Shown piece by piece: positions 16,810 to 25,541 of a stretch of 64,000 nucleotides of DNA. Source of the stretch: Ramlibacter pinisoli (lineage in GTDB: Bacteria > Pseudomonadota > Gammaproteobacteria > Burkholderiales > Burkholderiaceae_C). Positions within the stretch are counted from its first letter, which is position 1. Every line of letters starts with the position of its first letter. The stretch covers positions 434,001 through 498,000 of the forward strand of contig NZ_WSEL01000009.1 in the NCBI RefSeq assembly GCF_009758015.1, read 5' to 3'. Below the pieces are notes generated by a model. That model did not search any database and was not told the origin of the DNA. It was given only the letters and a program-made list of their open reading frames with translations. The position numbers were made by a program, and so were the translations under genes.

Positions 16810-18546
16810 ATGGTCAAACCTTCCCCGGCCCTTCCCCTGTCCGGCCTTCCGAAAGCGCCTACCGGCATTAGCGGACTCGACGAAATCACCCAGGGCGGAC
16901 TGCCGCGCGGACGTCCCACCCTGGTCTGCGGTGCCGCGGGCTGCGGCAAGACGATGCTGGCGGCTGAGTTCATCGTGCGGGGCGCCACCGAGTTCGGCGA
17001 ACCGGGCGTCTTCATGATGTTCGAGGAAAGCGAGCAGGAGCTCGTGGCCAACATGCGGTCGCTCGGCTTCGACCTCGAGAAGCTGCAGCGGCAGAAGAAG
17101 CTCGCGCTCGACTATGTCCGGGTGGAGCGCAGCGAGATCGAGGAAACCGGCGAGTACGACCTGGAAGGCCTCTTCATCCGGCTGGGCCACGCCATCGACT
17201 CGATCGGAGCCAAGCGGGTGGTGCTGGACACCGTCGAGGCGCTGTTCGCCAGCCTGCCCAACCAGGCCATCCTGCGCGCCGAGTTGCGCCGGCTGTTCCG
17301 CTGGCTCAAGGACAAGGGCGTGACGGCGGTGATCACCGGCGAGCGCGGCGAAGGCACGCTGACGCGTTACGGCCTGGAAGAGTACGTCGCGGACTGCGTG
17401 GTCCTGCTGGACCACCGCATCGTCGACCAGGTCTCCACCCGCCGCCTGCGGGTGGTGAAGTACCGCGGCTCGGCCCACGGCACCAACGAATACCCGTTCC
17501 TCATCGGATCGCGGGGGCTGTCGGTGCTGCCCATCACCTCGCTGCGGCTGGACCATCAGGTGTCCGAAAAGCGCGTGTCCACGGGCATCGCCGGGCTGGA
17601 TGCCATGTTCGGCGGCCAGGGGGTCTACCGCGGCAGCAGCGTCCTGGTGTCGGGCGCTCCCGGCACCGGCAAGAGCAGCGTGGCGGCCACCTTCGCGCAT
17701 GCGGCCTGCGCGCGCGGCGAGCGGGCGCTCCTGTTCGCCTACGAAGAGTCGGAAAGCCAGCTGCTGCGCAACATGCGGTCGATCGGCATCGACCTGGCGC
17801 CCTGGCTGCGCAAGGGCCAGCTGCAGATCCATGCCTCGCGCCCCACGCTGCACGGCCTGGAGCAGCACCTGGTGCACATCTACGAGCTGGTGCACGAGTT
17901 CAAGCCCTCGGTGGTGGTGGTGGACCCGATCAGCAACCTCAGCTCGGACACGCACGATGCCGGGCTGAAGCTGACCCTGATGCGGCTGATCGACTTCCTC
18001 AAGCAGCAGGGCGTGACCGCGCTGTTCACCAGCCTGACGGTGGACACGACGGTGGCCCTCGCGGCGTCGGAGGTCGGTGTCTCCTCGCTCATGGACAGCT
18101 GGCTGCTGCTGACCAACATTGCCTACAACGGCGAGCGCACCCGCACGCTGCAGGTGCTGAAGTCGCGCGGCATGCACCACTCCAACCAGGTGCGCGAGTT
18201 CGTGTTCAGCAACCACGGCGTCGACCTGGTGGACGTGTACCTGTCCGGCGACCGCGTCCTGACCGGCACGGCCCGGGTTGCGCAGGAGGCCCAGGAACTG
18301 GCCGCCACCGAGATGCGCACCAAGGACCATGACCGCCGGCTGCGCGACCTGGCCAACCAGCGCAAGGCGCTGGATGCCCAGATCGCCGCGCTCAATGCCG
18401 ATGCCGAGCAGCGCGCTGGAGACGTCGAATTCGCGATTGCCCGGGAACGGTTCGAGGCGGCCGGCGTGGCCGCGCGGGCCAAGGAGATCGCCCAGGCCGG
18501 CAGCTCGCGTGCGCCGGCCCCCAAGCCCCGGAAGGCCGGCCGATGA
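16810..18546 (+). CDS. KaiC-like double-domain RecA-family ATPase/kinase
   Basis: The 578-residue protein has the tandem KaiC architecture. CI carries Walker A GAAGCGKT (residues 41-48) and the catalytic Glu pair in FEESEQE. CII carries Walker A GAPGTGKS (282-289) and YEESESQ. Aligning CII by eye with cyanobacterial KaiC places Ser425-Ser426 at the dual autophosphorylation site (Ser-Thr in Synechococcus). A C-terminal tail of about 90 residues is a predicted coiled coil ([23 protein letters not shown]). ATG 16810 was chosen; a GTG at 16777, with AGGGG very close before it, is an alternative. It is followed by two kaiB genes and a hybrid kinase with overlapping or near-overlapping starts. Non-cyanobacterial KaiC proteins act in stress signalling or timing; here the output is unknown. 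Confidence 0.9.
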   Translation: MVKPSPALPLSGLPKAPTGISGLDEITQGGLPRGRPTLVCGAAGCGKTMLAAEFIVRGATEFGEPGVFMMFEESEQELVANMRSLGFDLEKLQRQKKLALDYVRVERSEIEETGEYDLEGLFIRLGHAIDSIGAKRVVLDTVEALFASLPNQAILRAELRRLFRWLKDKGVTAVITGERGEGTLTRYGLEEYVADCVVLLDHRIVDQVSTRRLRVVKYRGSAHGTNEYPFLIGSRGLSVLPITSLRLDHQVSEKRVSTGIAGLDAMFGGQGVYRGSSVLVSGAPGTGKSSVAATFAHAACARGERALLFAYEESESQLLRNMRSIGIDLAPWLRKGQLQIHASRPTLHGLEQHLVHIYELVHEFKPSVVVVDPISNLSSDTHDAGLKLTLMRLIDFLKQQGVTALFTSLTVDTTVALAASEVGVSSLMDSWLLLTNIAYNGERTRTLQVLKSRGMHHSNQVREFVFSNHGVDLVDVYLSGDRVLTGTARVAQEAQELAATEMRTKDHDRRLRDLANQRKALDAQIAALNADAEQRAGDVEFAIARERFEAAGVAARAKEIAQAGSSRAPAPKPRKAGR

Positions 18547-18872
18547 GCACGGCCAAGGTGAGGCCCCTGAAGGCCGGCCCGGGGCCCGCCGACAAGGCCG
18601 AGTGGCAACTGCGGCTGTACGTAGCCGGCACGACGGCCAAGTCGGCGGCGGCGCTGGCCAACCTCAAGCGGGTCTGCGAGACCCACCTGGCCGGGCGCTA
18701 CTCGATCGAGGTGGTGGACCTGCTGGTCAACCCCAAGCTGGCCGCCGGCGACCAGATCCTGGCGGTGCCGACCCTGGTGCGCAAGTTTCCCGAGCCCATC
18801 CGCAAGATCATCGGCGACCTGTCCAACGAGGACCGGGTGCTGGTCGGCCTCGACCTGCAGCCCCTGCGGTAG
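18543..18872 (+). CDS. KaiB-like protein, first copy
   Basis: The 109-residue protein overlaps the kaiC stop by four bases (ATGA). After a basic N-terminal extension of about 20 residues it has the KaiB thioredoxin-like fold: [52 protein letters not shown] and IRKIIGDLS. These match classical KaiB closely, including the region that rearranges in fold switching. It should bind the KaiC hexamer and oppose or modulate its phosphorylation state. Coupling to kaiC supports a matched pair. Confidence 0.9.
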   Translation: MSTAKVRPLKAGPGPADKAEWQLRLYVAGTTAKSAAALANLKRVCETHLAGRYSIEVVDLLVNPKLAAGDQILAVPTLVRKFPEPIRKIIGDLSNEDRVLVGLDLQPLR

Positions 18873-18881
18873 GCGCGCTGC

Positions 18882-19217
18882 ATGGGATCGCGCAACCAGG
18901 CGGCTTCGCGGCCCGGACCAGGCATCGCACTGGTGCTGCGGCTCTATGTCAGCACGGCCGCGCCGTCCTCATCCCGCGCCATCGTGAACACCCGCGCCTT
19001 CTGCGAGGAACACGCTGCCGGGCACTACGAGCTGGAAGTGCTGGACATTTCCGAGCGCGTCGTCGAAGCGACCGCCGACCAGGTGGTGGCCGTCCCCACG
19101 CTGCTCCGGCTGTGGCCGCTGCCGGTGCGCCGGTTCATCGGTGACATGTCCGACCCGGGGCGGCTGCGCGAGGGCCTCGGCCTGCCGGCCGCGCCACAGG
19201 CAAAGGAGCAGCCATGA
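18882..19217 (+). CDS. KaiB-like protein, second divergent copy
   Basis: The 111-residue second KaiB homologue begins 9 bases after the first ends and overlaps the hybrid-kinase start by four bases. It keeps LRLYVS, the FCEEHAAGHYELEVLDISE core and VVAVPTLLRLWPLPVRRFIGDMS, but has a Ser-rich segment (STAAPSSSRA) where the first copy has [10 protein letters not shown]. Two side-by-side unequal KaiB proteins suggest division of labour: one for KaiC and one perhaps for the downstream kinase, as with fold-switched KaiB binding SasA or CikA in cyanobacteria. Confidence 0.87.
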   Translation: MGSRNQAASRPGPGIALVLRLYVSTAAPSSSRAIVNTRAFCEEHAAGHYELEVLDISERVVEATADQVVAVPTLLRLWPLPVRRFIGDMSDPGRLREGLGLPAAPQAKEQP

Positions 19218-21325
19218 GCCTGTCCCGGTCGGCCACAGACCTGCCAGGCGATGCCCTGCAACGGCTGCAGGAAGAGAACGACGAACTACGCATCCGGCTG
19301 CAGGAAGCCGAAGAGACCCTGGTCGCGATCCGCCAGGGCGACGTGGACGCCCTGGTGGTCGGCGCCGACATCTACACCCTCGATTCGTCCCATGCCGCCG
19401 CCGGCAAGCTGCGCCAGGACGTGCTGGCGCAGATGGAAGACGCCGTGCTGGCCTTCGACGGCGACGACAACCTGACCTTCATGAACGAGGCCGCCGAACG
19501 CCACTACGGCCAGGGCGCCTCGGACCTGCTGGGCCGGCCGAAGGCGCAGCTGTTCGAGGAAGTGTGGCCCAGTGACGGCGATCGGGAGTCCTGCGAGCAG
19601 GCCCTGCGCGACAAGGGCCTGGCCCGCGCCCAGGTGCTCCATCGCCTGCCGGGCGGGGGCAGCGCGGTCAACGTGGAGATTGCGCTGTCGGTGCTGCGCG
19701 ACGTCGCGGGCAACGCCACCGGCCGGCTGTACGTGATCCGCGACATCGAGGAGCGCGTGAAGGCCGAGCAGTCGCTGGCGGCAGCGGCCGGCGCGCTGGC
19801 GCGGCGGGAGCGCCAGTTCTCCACCCTGGTGGAGAACTCGCCCGACATCTTCGCCCGCATGGACCGCAGCCACCGCCACCTCTACGTGAGCCCGATCGTG
19901 ACGCACTACACCGGCGCGGACCCGTCGCGGTTCCTGGGCAAGACGAACGCCGAGCTCGGGATGCCGGACCACCTGGTGCGCGAGTGGCAGGTCGCGCTGG
20001 ACGGTGTCTTCCAGCGACGAGAGATCGGCCGGGTCCAGTTCGCTTTCGATGCGGTGGACGGCCGCAAGGCGGTGTTCGACGCGCGCCTGGTCCCCGAGTT
20101 CGACGAGCAGGGCGCCGTCGAATCGGTCCTGTCCATCGCCGTGGACGTGACCGAGCAGGAACGGGTCAACGAGGACCTGCGCGAAAGCCAGGCGCGGCTG
20201 CGCGAGGCGGACATGCGCAAGGACGAGTTTCTCGCGACCCTCGCGCACGAGCTGCGCAACCCGCTCGCGCCGATCCGCAACGCGCTGCAGCTCATGCGGA
20301 TGTCGCAACGGCCCGAGGTGCATGCCGACGCGCGCGGCGTCGTGGAACGGCAGCTGGGCCAGATGGTCCACCTCGTGGACGATCTGCTGGACATCAGCCG
20401 CATCAGCCGGGGCAAGCTCGACCTGCGCCGCGAGGTGGCCGACATGACGGCCATCGTCCAGTCCGCCGTCGAGACCAGCCGCCCGCTGATCGAGGCCGGC
20501 CGGCATCAGCTGACCGTGCAGTTGCCGCAACCGCAATCGCTGCTGGTCCACGCCGACGTGACGCGCCTTTGCCAGGTGATCGCCAATCTCCTGAACAACG
20601 CGGCGAAGTACACGCCCGAAGCGGGCCGGATCGAGCTGGTCGCGCGGCGCCAGGATGACTGGGCGGTGGTGGAGGTCCGGGACTCGGGCGCCGGTATCCC
20701 GCCCGACATGCTGCCGCGCGTGTTCGAGATGTTCACGCAGGTCGACCGCACGATCGGCCGCTCCCAGGGCGGGCTGGGCATCGGGCTGGCACTGGTGCAC
20801 AAGCTGGTGGACCTGCACGGCGGCCAGGTCGAGGCCAGCAGCGAGGGGCCGGGACGGGGTTCGACCTTCACCGTGCGGCTCCCCCTGGCGCCCCATGCCG
20901 ACGGTGGTGCGCGGGGCTCCGACGCGCGGCCGGTGCAGCCGGTCTCGGCGACGGGTCAGCGGGTGCTGGTCGTGGACGACAACGTCGACAGCGCGCTCAC
21001 CATGGCCCAGGTCCTGGAGATGCTGGGCTACGAGACGGCCATGGCGCACGACGGGCTGGAAGCGCTGGCCCTGGCCGAATCGTTCCGGCCGGAAGTGCTG
21101 CTGCTGGACATCGGCCTTCCCTTGCTGAGCGGGCACGATGTGGCCCGCCGAATCCGCGCCCAGGACTGGGGGCGCGACATGCTGCTGATCGCGCTGAGCG
21201 GCTGGGGCCAGGAAGCCGACAAGCACAAGTCTGTCGAGGCGGGCTTCGACCATCACTTCGTCAAGCCGGTCGACCTCGACGCCTTGATGAAGGCGGTGAG
21301 CGCGCCGGCGGCCAGGCGTTCGTAG
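19214..21325 (+). CDS. Hybrid histidine kinase: coiled coil, two PAS, HisKA, HATPase, receiver
   Basis: This 703-residue soluble protein starts with a coiled coil and the motif AIRQGDVDALVV (about residues 38-49), which is frequent in kinases linked to Kai-like operons. Two PAS domains follow (about 70-185 and 200-320). The HisKA domain has His345 in TLAHELRNPLAPIRN. The HATPase domain has NLLNNAAKYT and GGLGIGLALV boxes, and a C-terminal receiver domain has VVDDNVDS and phospho-acceptor Asp632 (LLLDIGLPL). It has no membrane segment and no DNA-binding output domain. It is translationally coupled to the second kaiB gene, so it probably exchanges phosphate or protein contacts with the Kai-like module. 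Confidence 0.9.
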   Translation: MSLSRSATDLPGDALQRLQEENDELRIRLQEAEETLVAIRQGDVDALVVGADIYTLDSSHAAAGKLRQDVLAQMEDAVLAFDGDDNLTFMNEAAERHYGQGASDLLGRPKAQLFEEVWPSDGDRESCEQALRDKGLARAQVLHRLPGGGSAVNVEIALSVLRDVAGNATGRLYVIRDIEERVKAEQSLAAAAGALARRERQFSTLVENSPDIFARMDRSHRHLYVSPIVTHYTGADPSRFLGKTNAELGMPDHLVREWQVALDGVFQRREIGRVQFAFDAVDGRKAVFDARLVPEFDEQGAVESVLSIAVDVTEQERVNEDLRESQARLREADMRKDEFLATLAHELRNPLAPIRNALQLMRMSQRPEVHADARGVVERQLGQMVHLVDDLLDISRISRGKLDLRREVADMTAIVQSAVETSRPLIEAGRHQLTVQLPQPQSLLVHADVTRLCQVIANLLNNAAKYTPEAGRIELVARRQDDWAVVEVRDSGAGIPPDMLPRVFEMFTQVDRTIGRSQGGLGIGLALVHKLVDLHGGQVEASSEGPGRGSTFTVRLPLAPHADGGARGSDARPVQPVSATGQRVLVVDDNVDSALTMAQVLEMLGYETAMAHDGLEALALAESFRPEVLLLDIGLPLLSGHDVARRIRAQDWGRDMLLIALSGWGQEADKHKSVEAGFDHHFVKPVDLDALMKAVSAPAARRS

Positions 21326-21423
21326 CGTTCGTAGCGTTCGCCGCGAACCGTCCCGCGCGACGCCGCTGACCCGCTGGCGTCGGCCGCTTGCCGCCGGTTC
21401 GGCCTGTCGGAAGCCTGACGCGC

Positions 21424-21444
21424 CAAATGAGAATGACTCTCAAC
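21424..21444. promoter_or_regulatory. Probable Fur box upstream of the PepSY gene
   Basis: AATGAGAATGACTCTCAAC contains TGAGA (21428-21432) and TCTCA (21438-21442) as a perfect inverted repeat around ATGAC. It is very similar to the classical Fur sequence AATGAGAATNATTCTCATT. It lies 50 bases before the PepSY-protein start. A PepSY protein fits iron control, because these proteins often accompany siderophore uptake or ferric reductase systems. Confidence 0.55.
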
Positions 21445-21492
21445 TGGAATAGACTGGCCACTGTCCCGTCGCTTCCGCTCCCACGCCTTCGC

Positions 21493-22158
21493 ATGCACTC
21501 CACGATCGCACCACCTGCCGCCCGCCCCTTGCCGAACCGCTCCGTGCTGCTGCTGGCGTGGCTGCGCAAGACGCACGGCTGGCTGGGACTGTGGGGCGCG
21601 ACCCTGGGCCTGCTGTTCGGCATTGCCGGCATCTGGCTGAACCACCGCGCCGTGCTGAAGCTGCCGATGGAGCAGTCGCGCAGCCGCTCCGAACTGGCCC
21701 TGCCCGCCCCGGTCCCGGCGAACGCCACCGCCCTGGCGGCGTGGCTGGGTGAACGACTGCAGCAGGACCGGCCAGGCGCCATCAAGGTCGAACCCGCGCA
21801 ACGCCTGCCCTGGTCGCTGCCGGGCGGCGCCCCCGCCGTGCAGCCGGAGCACTGGACCGTGACCTTCGGCGGCCCGGCCCACCGCGTGCAGGCCGACTAC
21901 TGGCTGGGCAATCCGCAGGTCGCCGTCACGCGCATCGACAGCGGCCTCGCCGCCACGCTGGCGAACCTGCACAAGGGCGTGGGCATGCCGGTCGGCTGGA
22001 TCCTGCTGGTCGACACCCTGGCCGGCAGCCTCATCGCGCTGTGCCTGAGCGGCGTCGGGCTCTGGTGGCTGATGCGCCGCCGGCGGGCCCGCATCGGGCT
22101 GGCCATCCTGGCCGCCTCGGCCGGCCTGACCGCAGCCCTGGTGGCCAGCCGCCTCTAA
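21493..22158 (+). CDS. PepSY-associated transmembrane-helix protein
   Basis: The 221-residue protein begins at ATG 21493 (MHSTIAPPAARPLP). It has an N-terminal membrane helix with the hallmark WLRKTHGWLGLWGATLGLLFGIAGIWLNHR (about residues 15-45), a periplasmic PepSY-like part, LANLHKGVGMPVGWILLVD, and two C-terminal membrane helices flanking a basic RRRRAR loop. Short PepSY-TM proteins are often found with TonB-dependent siderophore receptors, where they are thought to reduce or strip iron at the inner membrane. A Fur-like site precedes the gene. Confidence 0.82.
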   Translation: MHSTIAPPAARPLPNRSVLLLAWLRKTHGWLGLWGATLGLLFGIAGIWLNHRAVLKLPMEQSRSRSELALPAPVPANATALAAWLGERLQQDRPGAIKVEPAQRLPWSLPGGAPAVQPEHWTVTFGGPAHRVQADYWLGNPQVAVTRIDSGLAATLANLHKGVGMPVGWILLVDTLAGSLIALCLSGVGLWWLMRRRRARIGLAILAASAGLTAALVASRL

Positions 22159-22214
22159 CAGCCCCGTGGCGCGAGGCGGACGTTGGCCGCAGCGTCGCTG
22201 GTCACAATCCGCCG

Positions 22215-23315
22215 ATGCCCCACCGCACGCACGCAAGTTCCGTCGCCGCCAGGCTGTGGCGCCGGCTGCGCGCCGAGTGGACGGAGCTGGTGCGGGTGCA
22301 GAAGAGCGACCGGCCCTGGCAGTTGCCCGCGGCCGCCGCGATCGCCAGCGGCGGGCCCCTTCTGGCCGCCGCCTGGCATGGCAACCTGGCCCTCGGGCTG
22401 GCGGCGTCGCTGGGCGGGCTCGTGTTCCTCTACCTGCCGCGCGCGGCGGGTGCCCGGGGCCTGGCCAGGGTGGCGGGCTGCGCGATCGGCATGGTGGCCA
22501 GCCATGCGATCGGCACCGCCAGCCAGGTGTCGCCCGCGGCGACGGTGGCGGCCACCGGGCTGGTGGCCTTCGCCGCCGCGCTGCTGTGCCGCTGGCGCGG
22601 GGTGGGCCCGCCGGCCGCCCTGTTCTTCGTCATGGCGGTGTCGATCGCCGCCCAGACGCCGGTCCACCCGGGGCGCGCCCTGCTGAACACGGAGCTGCTC
22701 GCGGCCGGATGCCTGCTGGCCCTGGCCGTCGCCGTGGCCTACCGCCTGCTGCTGCCGCACGACATTGCCGCCACACCCGCCCGGCCCGCGCCGGCCGGCG
22801 GCGTCGTCATCCTGGCCGAGAGCCTGGTGATCGGCAGCTTCGTTGCGCTCTCGCTGGCGGTCGCCCAGGCCGCCGGCCTGGAACGCCCGTACTGGGTGCC
22901 GGTCAGCTGCATGGCCGTGCTCCAGGGCGCCTCGCTGCGGGCCGCCTGGACGCGCCAACTGCAGCGCATCGCGGGCACCGGGGTCGGCATGCTGCTGTTC
23001 GGGGCGCTCGCCGCCGCGCCGTTGACGGCCTGGCACGTCGCCGCCGCCGTGACCGGGTTGACCTTCGTCGTCGAGACGCTGGTCGTGCGGCACTACGGCG
23101 CCGCGGTGGTCTTCATCACGCCGCTGGCGGTGCTGCTGGCCGAAGCCGCACAACTGCCCGGCCAGGTCGCCGGTCACTCCGTGCACGACCTGATGCAGGC
23201 CCGGCTGCTGGACACGGTGATCGGCTGCCTGTTCGGGCTGGCGGGCGCTGCGGTGCTGCACACGTCGGCGCTGCGCAGCCTGGTGGGCCGCTGGGTCCGC
23301 CGGGACGCACGCTGA
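22215..23315 (+). CDS. FUSC-family (aromatic-acid-exporter-like) membrane protein
   Basis: The 366-residue protein has two sets of hydrophobic segments (about residues 35-185 and 215-330). The second half contains ALSLAVAQAAGLERPYWVPVSCMAVLQGASLRAAWTRQLQRIAGTG, the characteristic FUSC segment also seen in AaeB/YccS proteins. The start is ATG 22215; the frame is open further upstream but overlaps the PepSY gene in an unlikely composition. Family members are thought to export aromatic acids or act in envelope stress. It ends 12 bases from the convergent Rieske gene. Confidence 0.83.
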   Translation: MPHRTHASSVAARLWRRLRAEWTELVRVQKSDRPWQLPAAAAIASGGPLLAAAWHGNLALGLAASLGGLVFLYLPRAAGARGLARVAGCAIGMVASHAIGTASQVSPAATVAATGLVAFAAALLCRWRGVGPPAALFFVMAVSIAAQTPVHPGRALLNTELLAAGCLLALAVAVAYRLLLPHDIAATPARPAPAGGVVILAESLVIGSFVALSLAVAQAAGLERPYWVPVSCMAVLQGASLRAAWTRQLQRIAGTGVGMLLFGALAAAPLTAWHVAAAVTGLTFVVETLVVRHYGAAVVFITPLAVLLAEAAQLPGQVAGHSVHDLMQARLLDTVIGCLFGLAGAAVLHTSALRSLVGRWVRRDAR

Positions 23316-23327
23316 CCCGGCCCGGCG

Positions 23328-24329
23328 TCACAGCACGCCGTAGCGCAGGCCCGCTGCCTTGAGCATGCGCCGGTAGGCGCTCGACAGCCGGTCGGCCCGC
23401 TGCGGCACCTCCACGCCGGCTTCCAGCGGCACCTGCTTCGGACGCTGCGACTCGAGGATCTGCAGGTCCTGCTCGAAGATGCGCCCCTGCCGCGCCAGCA
23501 GCTCGTCGTCGGCCGTCTGTGCGTCGATGCCGGACATGACCATCCAGGCATGGCAGGTCTCCGCGTCCAGCGGCTGCACGTGCAGGCTGATCGCCTGCGG
23601 GAAGGCGGGCTCCTGCGCGAGCTTGGTGAGCACCGCGGTCAGCGGCCGCAACACGCGGTAGGTGTACTCCACCATGGACGCATCGGCTCCCACGGTGAGG
23701 CTGGGCTCGGGCTGGTAGGCGAAGCACCCGGTCGCGACCACGCCGCGCATGCCGCGCGCGCCCTGGCCGTCGTCGAACGGGCCGACCTGGTAGTCGGGCA
23801 CTTCGGCATGGTCGGGGTGGCCGAGGATGCCGGCATGGACGAAGGCGAAGTGGGCCATGTCCAGGAAGTTCTCGACGATGCGCGGGCCGCAGGTGGCCAC
23901 CCGCTGCGGCGGGCCCGCCACCACGCGCCAGCCGCGGTCGGTGTGCTCGGGCACCGGGGGGAGGTCGCGCGCGGGCTCGCCCAGGCTCACCCACACCAGG
24001 CCGTACGCCTCGGCCGCATGGAAGCGCCGCGCGCAGGCCGTCCTCGGCGGCACCTCGCGCGGCTGCGCCGGCTGCAGCCGGCACTGGCCGCCGGCGTCGA
24101 ACTGCCAGCCGTGGTACGCGCACACGACCCGGTCGCCCACGATGCGGCCGAGCGACAGGCGCGAGCCGCGGTGCGGGCAGCGATCGTCCCAGGCCTGCAC
24201 GGCACCGTCGGCGCTGCGCCAGGCGATGCCTTCCTCGCCCAGCAGGCGGAACGGGTGGATGGTGCCGGGCGCGAGCAGGCGGCTCTCGGCCACGGGATGC
24301 CAGTCGTGGAACAGCAGCGGATCGAGCAT
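23328..24329 (-). CDS. Rieske non-heme iron oxygenase, large (alpha) subunit
   Basis: The 333-residue protein has an N-terminal Rieske [2Fe-2S] domain with CPHRGS and CAYHGWQF (two Cys and two His ligands, about residues 50-75). The catalytic domain opens with ENFLDMAHFAFVHAG, which supplies the bridging Asp and the two His ligands of mononuclear iron. It belongs to the vanillate-demethylase/phenylpropionate-dioxygenase-like class of single-subunit oxygenases. A separate reductase is needed but is not adjacent. ATG 24329 gives the typical MLDPLLFHDWHPVA opening. The substrate is unknown; an aromatic or sterol-like ring, or an O-methyl group, is typical. Confidence 0.88.
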   Translation of the reverse strand: MLDPLLFHDWHPVAESRLLAPGTIHPFRLLGEEGIAWRSADGAVQAWDDRCPHRGSRLSLGRIVGDRVVCAYHGWQFDAGGQCRLQPAQPREVPPRTACARRFHAAEAYGLVWVSLGEPARDLPPVPEHTDRGWRVVAGPPQRVATCGPRIVENFLDMAHFAFVHAGILGHPDHAEVPDYQVGPFDDGQGARGMRGVVATGCFAYQPEPSLTVGADASMVEYTYRVLRPLTAVLTKLAQEPAFPQAISLHVQPLDAETCHAWMVMSGIDAQTADDELLARQGRIFEQDLQILESQRPKQVPLEAGVEVPQRADRLSSAYRRMLKAAGLRYGVL

Positions 24330-24404
24330 CGGAGCGGGGGTCGTCAGGGAGGGGACGACTATAGGCCCGCCGCCCGGCGGCCCACCTCGCGCCATTGCCG
24401 TCCG

Positions 24405-24428
24405 TGCCGACACCCCAACTTGTCGGCA
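24405..24428. promoter_or_regulatory. Perfect 8-bp inverted repeat between Rieske oxygenase and ppk2 genes
   Basis: TGCCGACA and TGTCGGCA are exact inverted arms separated by CCCCAACT, giving a 24-base symmetrical site. It lies 76 bases upstream of the oxygenase start and 80 bases upstream of the ppk2 start, so it may be an operator serving one or both divergent promoters. No regulator gene is adjacent, so the factor is unknown. Confidence 0.45.
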
Positions 24429-24507
24429 ACGGCTGTGAACGACCGTGTCAGGGCCGCGCGGCCACCGTCACGCAAATGTCATCCGGGGTGTCCACACTGC
24501 CCGCGCC

Positions 24508-25404
24508 ATGAACACGACGGACCGGCTGCACGCCGACTTGCAGGACAACCTCGACGAGGAATACGAGCTGGAACTGGAAGACCGCGAGTTCCTCGCCGAC
24601 GGCTCCGAGCGGCCGATGACCGAGGCCGAACGGCTCCAGCGGCACCTCTACTTCGAGACCCTGTTCGAGCTGCAGCGCGACCTGGTGCGCCTGCAGGACT
24701 GGGTGGTCGCCAGCGGCCACCGGCTGGTGATCCTGTTCGAGGGCCGCGACGCCGCGGGCAAGGGCGGCGTGATCAAGCGCATCACCCAGCGGCTGAACCC
24801 GCGCGTCGCCCGGGTGGCTGCGCTGCCGGCCCCGAACGACCGCGAGCGGACCCAGTGGTACTTCCAGCGCTATGTCGCGCACCTGCCCGCCGCCGGCGAG
24901 ATCGTGCTGTTCGACCGCAGCTGGTACAACCGCGCCGGCGTCGAACGCGTCATGGGGTTCTGCACCGACGAGCAGTACGAGGAGTTCTTCCGCAGCGTGC
25001 CCGAGTTCGAGCGGATGCTGATCCGCTCGGGCATCCAGGTCGTGAAGTACTGGTTCTCGATCTCCGATGACGAGCAGCACGCGCGCTTCCTGTCGCGCAT
25101 CCACGACCCGCTCAAGCAGTGGAAGCTCAGCCCCATGGACCTGGAGTCGCGGCGGCGCTGGGAGGCCTACACCAAGGCCAAGGAAGTGATGCTGCAGCGC
25201 ACGCACACGGCCGAGTCACCGTGGTGGCTGGTGCATGCGGACGACAAGAAGAAAGCGCGCCTGAACTGCATCCGGCACCTGCTGTCGCTCGTTCCGTTCG
25301 AGGACGTGCCCCACCCGGAGGTCGTCATGCCCGCGCGCGTGCGCCACGAGGACTACACCCGGCGCCCCGTGCCGCACGAGATGTACGTGCCGCAGGTCTA
25401 TTAG
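24508..25404 (+). CDS. ppk2: Polyphosphate kinase 2 (PPK2 family)
   Basis: The 298-residue enzyme has the single-domain PPK2 layout: Walker A FEGRDAAGKGG (about residues 79-89), a lid region following RLNPRVARV, and Walker B LFDRSWYNRAGVERVMGF. It transfers phosphate between polyphosphate and nucleotides, with class I enzymes preferring to make GTP or ATP from polyphosphate. ATG 24508 is the natural start (MNTTDRLHADLQDN). The acidic N-terminal extension with ELELEDREFLADG is usual for proteobacterial class I members. It is divergent from the oxygenase gene and upstream of a hemerythrin gene. Confidence 0.93.
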   Translation: MNTTDRLHADLQDNLDEEYELELEDREFLADGSERPMTEAERLQRHLYFETLFELQRDLVRLQDWVVASGHRLVILFEGRDAAGKGGVIKRITQRLNPRVARVAALPAPNDRERTQWYFQRYVAHLPAAGEIVLFDRSWYNRAGVERVMGFCTDEQYEEFFRSVPEFERMLIRSGIQVVKYWFSISDDEQHARFLSRIHDPLKQWKLSPMDLESRRRWEAYTKAKEVMLQRTHTAESPWWLVHADDKKKARLNCIRHLLSLVPFEDVPHPEVVMPARVRHEDYTRRPVPHEMYVPQVY

Positions 25405-25541
25405 CAACTCCCTGCACGCCGGCGCCTGCGCCCGAAGCAGCCGACAGAAACGATGACTGCGCCGCGGCCCGCCGGGACGCCAGGAGGGTTCATGCGCCTG
25501 ACACGGGTGTGAGGCACTGTGCCTCGATTGCACCGCCCGAC

